Of a stretch of 64,000 nucleotides of DNA, positions 59,801 through 64,000 are shown one piece after another (the first letter of the stretch is position 1; each line of letters starts with the position of its first letter). Location: assembly GCF_049852125.1 (NCBI RefSeq), contig NZ_CP187532.1, positions 1,302,001 to 1,366,000 of the forward strand, read 5' to 3'. Under the pieces are notes generated by a model. That model was given only the letters and a program-made list of their open reading frames with translations. It made no database searches and was not told where the DNA came from. Origin of the DNA: Senimuribacter sp049852125. Its GTDB lineage: Bacteria; Bacillota; Clostridia; Peptostreptococcales; Anaerovoracaceae. The position numbers were made by a program, and so were the translations under genes.

Positions 59801-61495
59801 ATGGAGAAGAAGAAAATTCCAATCGGATATGAGGACTTTAAGATATTCAAAAAAGAACACCTGTATTTGGTCGATAAAACGTCGATGATACAAGAACTTC
59901 TAGATGCCGGGACGCAGACCACCCTGATCACAAGACCGCGCCGATTCGGAAAAACCCTGAATCTTTCCATGCTTCGCCGCTTCTTTGAAGATGAAAGAAC
60001 GCCGGAAGGCAAGAAAATAGACAATCGCCATCTCTTTGACGGACTTGCCATCATGGAGATGGGAGAGAAGTATCTGGCCCATATGGGACAGTATCCAGTA
60101 ATCAGCTTGTCACTGAAATCAGCCAAGCAGGCGACCTTTGCGATGGCACACGCCAGCCTGATTGATGACATCATCAAAGAATTTGAACGCCATGCTTATG
60201 TACTTTCTGGTGAGATGACTGAGAGAAACAGGGAGCAATTTACTGCTGTCATGCATGGCAAAGCAGAGGATATCGCTTATGCGAAAGCGTTGAAATTTCT
60301 CTCCGAGTGCCTGTACAAATACCACGGAAAAGAGGCCATTATCCTCATCGACGAATACGACGTACCGCTGGAGAATGCGTATTTCAGCGGCTTTTACGAT
60401 GAAATGATTGGATTTATCCGTTCTCTCTTTGAGTCCGCCCTGAAGACCAATCCCTATCTGAAACTGGGTGTGATAACAGGGTGTCTTCGAATCAGCAAAG
60501 AAAGCATCTTCACGGGTCTGAACAATCTGGAGATTCATTCCATCATCAGTCCCAAATACAGCAGCTGTTTTGGCTTTACCGAAGCAGAAGTGAAGGCACT
60601 GCTGCAGTATTACAATCAGGAAGAGCGATACGAAGAAGCAAAGTCCTGGTACGATGGATATCTCTTTGGAAATACAGAAATCTATAATCCGTGGAGCATC
60701 CTAAGCTATGCGAGCAACGTAAGAGCAGGCGCGCAGATTGCGACCAGACCGTACTGGTCCAACACCTCAGGAAACGACATCGTAAAAACCATGATAGAAG
60801 ACGCAGATGATACCACCCGGGAAGAACTGGAAACCCTGATGGATGGAGGCACCATCCAAAAGCCGGTTCACGAGGAAATCACCTATGGCGACATTCATGC
60901 GTCCAAAGACAGCCTGTGGAACTTTCTGTTCTTTACAGGGTATCTGAAGATGAAAAGCCAGCGAATTGAAAACAGGGATATCTATATTGAAATGGCGATA
61001 CCAAACGAAGAAATTGCAGCCATTTATGAGCGCAGCATTAAAGAGTGGTTCAACCGCAAAGCAGAAGCACTGGACAAAAGTCCGTTGATTAAAGCGTTGG
61101 AAGAGGGAGATTGTGAGGCGGCAGAGAACTTCATCAGCAAGCAGCTGATGGATACCATCAGTTACTTCGACTACGCGGAGAGCTATTATCACGGATTCCT
61201 CAGCGGGCTTCTGACAAACAACGGGCGCTATTCGGTGCATTCCAACAGGGAGAGCGGAAACGGCAGACCGGACATCGTGCTGAAAACGCAGGCAATCCGC
61301 AAGGGGAATGTTATCATTTTAGAACTGAAAGCTGCAGGCAGCATTGCGGAGATGGAAGACGCATGCGAAAAAGCCCTACAGCAGATCGAGAAGCAGCAGT
61401 ATGCGCAGGGCTTCCTCGCAGAAGGATACCCTAAGGTGAGCAAATACGCCATCGCATTTTATCGGAAAGAATGTATGGTGGAGAGAGAAAGCTAA
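59801..61495 (+). CDS. AAA-ATPase-like/PD-(D/E)XK nuclease superfamily protein
   Basis: A 564-residue protein of the AAA-ATPase_like plus PD-(D/E)XK (DUF1703) family common in gut anaerobes. The N-terminal PIGYEDFKIFKKEHLYLVDK leads to a variant Walker A, TRPRRFGKTLNLSML (near 48), and IILIDEYDVPLENA near 182 acts as Walker B. The C-terminal nuclease-like core reads NGRPDIVLK then NVIILELKAA (D..ExK, residues about 487-515). The function is unsettled; suggested links are mobile DNA or defence. GAAAGGAG precedes the ATG at 59801. It has its own promoter and terminator between operons 2 and 3. Confidence 0.88.
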   Translation: MEKKKIPIGYEDFKIFKKEHLYLVDKTSMIQELLDAGTQTTLITRPRRFGKTLNLSMLRRFFEDERTPEGKKIDNRHLFDGLAIMEMGEKYLAHMGQYPVISLSLKSAKQATFAMAHASLIDDIIKEFERHAYVLSGEMTERNREQFTAVMHGKAEDIAYAKALKFLSECLYKYHGKEAIILIDEYDVPLENAYFSGFYDEMIGFIRSLFESALKTNPYLKLGVITGCLRISKESIFTGLNNLEIHSIISPKYSSCFGFTEAEVKALLQYYNQEERYEEAKSWYDGYLFGNTEIYNPWSILSYASNVRAGAQIATRPYWSNTSGNDIVKTMIEDADDTTREELETLMDGGTIQKPVHEEITYGDIHASKDSLWNFLFFTGYLKMKSQRIENRDIYIEMAIPNEEIAAIYERSIKEWFNRKAEALDKSPLIKALEEGDCEAAENFISKQLMDTISYFDYAESYYHGFLSGLLTNNGRYSVHSNRESGNGRPDIVLKTQAIRKGNVIILELKAAGSIAEMEDACEKALQQIEKQQYAQGFLAEGYPKVSKYAIAFYRKECMVERES

Positions 61496-61534
61496 AATTG
61501 CAAATTTCCTATTGCGATTAATCCAGGAGAAACC

Positions 61535-61570
61535 AAAAACGTCACTTCTAAGGAAGTGGCGTTTTTTTCA
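61535..61570. terminator. Bidirectional terminator after the AAA-ATPase gene
   Basis: ACGTCACTTC/GAAGTGGCGT arms (one G-T pair) with an A-run before and TTTTTTTT after; it also serves the convergent lysR-3. Confidence 0.88.
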
Positions 61571-62452
61571 TTCCTGCTGGGTTTGATAATAGTTCAATAC
61601 ATAGCGGTAAAATGGGTGATTTTCTATGTTTTGCCTGTCAGTTCGGTAAAGCAGGGAAAGGCTAATCGGCATATCCTCTTCAAAGGCGACAGCTCGAAGG
61701 TGCGGGGATTGCGCAAGGATTCTTGTACAGACACTTTGCGGGAGGGGTATAAAAATGCCCGGTTTTGTAATCATGCTGGGAGAAGCACTGTCATGACAGA
61801 CGCTATAGGTAATCTGTGCTGCCTTCTCAACATCGTGGGTATTGTGTGGGGCATTAATCAGCATGTGATACCCTGTGAGATCAGAGGAACGGACAGGTGA
61901 GCTTTTTTTTGTTAAAGGATCATCTTTATGGAGCAGAAGGCTCAGTGTGTCGTTTCGCAGGGGAACCGCTGTAATATATTTTGGTGTTTTAGGTGCATTG
62001 ACAGAACCTCTGTCAAAACAAAAGTCCAATTTTCCGTTTAGTAAATTTTTATATTTGCAGTCTTCAAATTCCGGAAAGGTCGTTAACTGATAGTTTGGAC
62101 ACGCCATAGTAAAGCCTGCCAAAAGATCAGGAATTTCCGTAAAGTTGATTAGGGCTGGAAGTCCCACAGAACATTGATTTTTATCCATAGAAGAAAATTG
62201 CTCCATGGAAAGAAAAAAGTCCTCCCAGGAAGAATTCAGCGCGGAAGCTTTTGTGACAAAGAATACGCCGGCATCGGTCAGTTCGACAGAGCGGTTGGTT
62301 CTGATAAAGAGAGCAAGTCCCAGTTCCTTTTCAACTTTTGTTACCTTCTGTGATACGGCGGACTGAGTTAGAAACAGTTTATTTGCAGCTGCCGTAATAC
62401 TTTTTTCTTCCGCGACTTTCAGTACGCAGAGGATATCCTGCATATCAATCAT
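61568..62452 (-). CDS. LysR-family regulator, paralog 3
   Basis: A 294-residue LysR protein starting MIDMQDILCVLKVAEEKSIT, with helix-turn-helix AAANKLFLTQSAVSQKVTKVEKE and the shared SPSMITKPGIFIPLPQSVC block. The start at 62452 is set by comparison with paralogs 1 and 2; an in-frame ATG at 62476 would add eight residues, and its purine-rich AGAAGGAAG lies inside the extension. Divergent from the fourth S10 gene through copy C of the promoter module. Confidence 0.9.
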   Translation of the reverse strand: MIDMQDILCVLKVAEEKSITAAANKLFLTQSAVSQKVTKVEKELGLALFIRTNRSVELTDAGVFFVTKASALNSSWEDFFLSMEQFSSMDKNQCSVGLPALINFTEIPDLLAGFTMACPNYQLTTFPEFEDCKYKNLLNGKLDFCFDRGSVNAPKTPKYITAVPLRNDTLSLLLHKDDPLTKKSSPVRSSDLTGYHMLINAPHNTHDVEKAAQITYSVCHDSASPSMITKPGIFIPLPQSVCTRILAQSPHLRAVAFEEDMPISLSLLYRTDRQNIENHPFYRYVLNYYQTQQE

Positions 62453-62494
62453 GTAACTTGCTTCCTTCTCTGTCATTAATTTTTTTGTATTGTC

Positions 62495-62540
62495 ATTATA
62501 GTCGATAAATTTACAAAATGCAAGAGAAGTCGTAAAATTT
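62495..62540. promoter_or_regulatory. Divergent promoter/operator module, copy C
   Basis: Plus promoter TTTACA (62510), 17 bp, TAAAAT (62533). Minus promoter TTGCAT (complement of 62518-62523), 17 bp, TATAAT (complement of 62495-62500). Inverted TAAATTTAC/GTAAAATTTA sites are kept. The downstream AATAACATGTTATT palindrome of copies A and B is degenerate here, but ATTGAACATATCA is conserved. Confidence 0.85.
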
Positions 62541-62599
62541 AATTAATTAAAACATTTTATTGAACATATCAGATTAGAAAGCGAGAAAGGATAAACTAA

Positions 62600-64000
62600 G
62601 TGAGAGAATATACCACTACAGCAAATCAGTTGATGCTACTGGGAAAGCCGCTTACCTATCGTACCAGGTGCAAAGCATATGCTGTAAAAGACACCGATGG
62701 GCGGGAAATCGGCGACATGTTTTTCTATGAATATATACGTACGGATGTTGCATGTTCGGCAAAGAGACCGGTTCTCTTTGCCTATAACGGCGGACCGGGG
62801 GCTTCCTGTTTTTGGCTACATATTGGATGCTTTGCGCCGAAGAGAGTGAAAATGGAATGGATTTTTAATGGAGAAGAGGAACCGAAGGAAACCCTTCTGG
62901 AAGAAAATCCGAATTGTCCCTTAGATATTTGCGATATTGTACTGATTGATCCGCTGGGAACTGGCTATGGATCCTTTGCAGGGGAGCAGGAAGCGAAGGC
63001 GTTTTATCATCCGGAGGCTGATGCAGGCGTGATTGCGGACTTTATTGTGGACTGGCTGATCGAGCATCAAAGAATGGATAGTCCTGTTTATCTGGCGGCA
63101 GAAAGTTATGGAACCATTCGTTCTGTATTGGTGGCAAGCGCACTGGCGGGAGGTCCACTCCTTCCATCTGCAAAGGCAAAGGGCATCCGCGTTTCCGGCA
63201 TGATTATGATGGGAGCTTCTCTCATTGCGGAACCGACAAACGGCTTTTTCTCGGAAAAAGGACTGCCGTTTAGCGTGCAAATTCTGCCGACTGCAGCGGC
63301 GGCAAACTGGTATCACAGTAAAGAGAAAAGCTGCACGCTGGAAGAACGCATGGATGAGACGCAGCGATTTATTGAAAATACCTATTTGCGGGTGTTATAT
63401 CTTGGGAGCAGGCTGCCGGAAGAAGAACAGACTGCGGCAGCAGAACAGCTGTCTGCGCTGACCGGTCTTTCTGCGGGATGGCTGAAAGTTCATGGACTGC
63501 AGTTTGACAGTACGTACTTTAGGAGCCAGCGGTTGTCTGAGCAGGGTATGATGATGAGTCTGTATGACGCAAGATTTGTACGCAGGCAGGGTACAGAAAT
63601 TGACCCGGCGGCAGACGATGCAGCGCTCGGTAAATTAGCGCCATATTTTCTAAAGGGACTGCGAGCATATGAAAAAGAACTGGGCATAGAAGAGATGAAA
63701 CCGTTTATTTATACAGATTTTCATCAGGCAATGAATTGGACGTTCCGTATAGACAGTACACCTTTTGCCCATCTGCAGGCGGCTTTGGACAGAAATAAAC
63801 ACATGCGGGTGTTCTTTGTAAACGGAGTTTATGATTTCTGCGCTGAGGTAGGACAGGTAGCTTACGCGGCGGCGAAGCTGCGCGCTGATGAAGGTCAGGT
63901 ACTGGTAAAAAATTACCCATCAGGACATATGCCGTATATTGGAACGGAAAGCGCGGCCCTGCTTGGGGAAGATTTGCGGGCATTTCTGCAGAAAGGAACC
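62600..64000 (+). CDS. Family S10 serine carboxypeptidase, paralog 4, 3' end outside window
   Basis: 467 codons open to the window edge, starting at GTG 62600 with AAAGGA nine bases upstream. Motifs: YNGGPGASCFWL near residue 62, nucleophile S169 in AAESYGT (Ala replaces the usual Gly before Glu), Asp in VNGVYDFCA and His in YPSGHMPY. No signal peptide. It is the first gene of the operon controlled by lysR-3. Nearly complete: other paralogs end 15-25 residues after the His motif, so only a few residues should be missing. Confidence 0.9.
   Translation, partial: MREYTTTANQLMLLGKPLTYRTRCKAYAVKDTDGREIGDMFFYEYIRTDVACSAKRPVLFAYNGGPGASCFWLHIGCFAPKRVKMEWIFNGEEEPKETLLEENPNCPLDICDIVLIDPLGTGYGSFAGEQEAKAFYHPEADAGVIADFIVDWLIEHQRMDSPVYLAAESYGTIRSVLVASALAGGPLLPSAKAKGIRVSGMIMMGASLIAEPTNGFFSEKGLPFSVQILPTAAAANWYHSKEKSCTLEERMDETQRFIENTYLRVLYLGSRLPEEEQTAAAEQLSALTGLSAGWLKVHGLQFDSTYFRSQRLSEQGMMMSLYDARFVRRQGTEIDPAADDAALGKLAPYFLKGLRAYEKELGIEEMKPFIYTDFHQAMNWTFRIDSTPFAHLQAALDRNKHMRVFFVNGVYDFCAEVGQVAYAAAKLRADEGQVLVKNYPSGHMPYIGTESAALLGEDLRAFLQKGT

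Noticed and set aside
59801..61495. Defence island call based on the PD-(D/E)XK protein
   Set aside because: It is a single gene with no restriction, CRISPR or toxin partners; surrounding genes are peptidases and regulators.
1..64000. CRISPR arrays, tRNA or rRNA genes, prophage
   Set aside because: No regularly spaced repeats, tRNA-like cloverleaf ends, rRNA core sequences or phage structural genes were seen on either strand.

Overview
The window looks like the chromosome of a spore-forming, amino-acid-fermenting anaerobe of the class Clostridia, perhaps of the Anaerovorax/Emergencia/Aminipila type (the lineage is inference). Support for this comes from spoVS and a SpoIIM-type gene, a complete C1-tetrahydrofolate gene set (fhs, fchA, folD), an [FeFe]-hydrogenase with NADH-dehydrogenase-type subunits, sigma-54 enhancer-binding proteins with matching -24/-12 promoters, strong AGGAGG-type ribosome binding sites, and a very high density of peptidases and amidohydrolases. 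No rRNA, tRNA or CRISPR array was seen.

Layout. 1-10.2 kb is core genome: an RNase H-like fragment, spoVS, a NUDIX ADP-ribose pyrophosphatase, spoIIM, xerD, rplS, the rbgA-rnhB-fhs run, and a GNAT-fchA-folD run. 10.2-18.1 kb is a decaying catabolic locus. It holds a dead sigma-54 activator, a perfect but orphaned sigma-54 promoter, an HMG-CoA lyase fragment, a 5'-truncated Na+/alanine-type symporter, a 5'-truncated CaiB-type CoA-transferase and one intact enoyl-CoA hydratase. It is split by an AT-rich mobile remnant (tnpV pseudogene, TetR regulator, frameshifted MATE pump, DUF4180, cysteine-rich KTR protein) and by a degenerate IS200-like element. 18.5-26.7 kb is a sigma-54 regulon: an intact enhancer-binding protein, an M19 dipeptidase behind a perfect sigma-54 promoter, a reverse-strand VanX-like dipeptidase, and a second sigma-54 promoter leading into two SpmA/SpmB-like membrane proteins, an LD-carboxypeptidase and a LysA-like decarboxylase. 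26.8-30.2 kb holds a transporter and an M20 amidohydrolase divergent from a LysR regulator. 30.4-40.3 kb encodes a modular redox system: NuoE- and NuoF-like subunits, a 1169-residue NuoG/GltD/MopB fusion, a NuoF-C-terminal/GltD fusion and the [FeFe]-hydrogenase. An IS3-family element follows, then a MATE pump with a MarR repressor and two near-identical operators, and a PepV dipeptidase.

45.6-64 kb is the most unusual part. It is a repeated system of three paralogous LysR regulators, each divergent from a peptide-degradation operon. Each intergenic region is a copy of the same roughly 100-bp element, with overlapping back-to-back promoters that each have exact 17-bp spacers. The operons carry four paralogous family S10 serine carboxypeptidases without signal peptides, four M20/amidohydrolase-type enzymes (one a likely pseudoenzyme), a GPH/MFS transporter, an APC permease whose only well-placed start codon is ATA, and an AAA-ATPase/PD-(D/E)XK protein. 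The simplest reading is a cytoplasmic peptide or modified-dipeptide salvage system amplified by duplication.

Read together, the accessory genes describe an organism that imports and degrades small peptides, including D-Ala-D-Ala- and murein-type substrates. It would dispose of electrons through the hydrogenase/NAD(P)H complexes and process one-carbon units through tetrahydrofolate.
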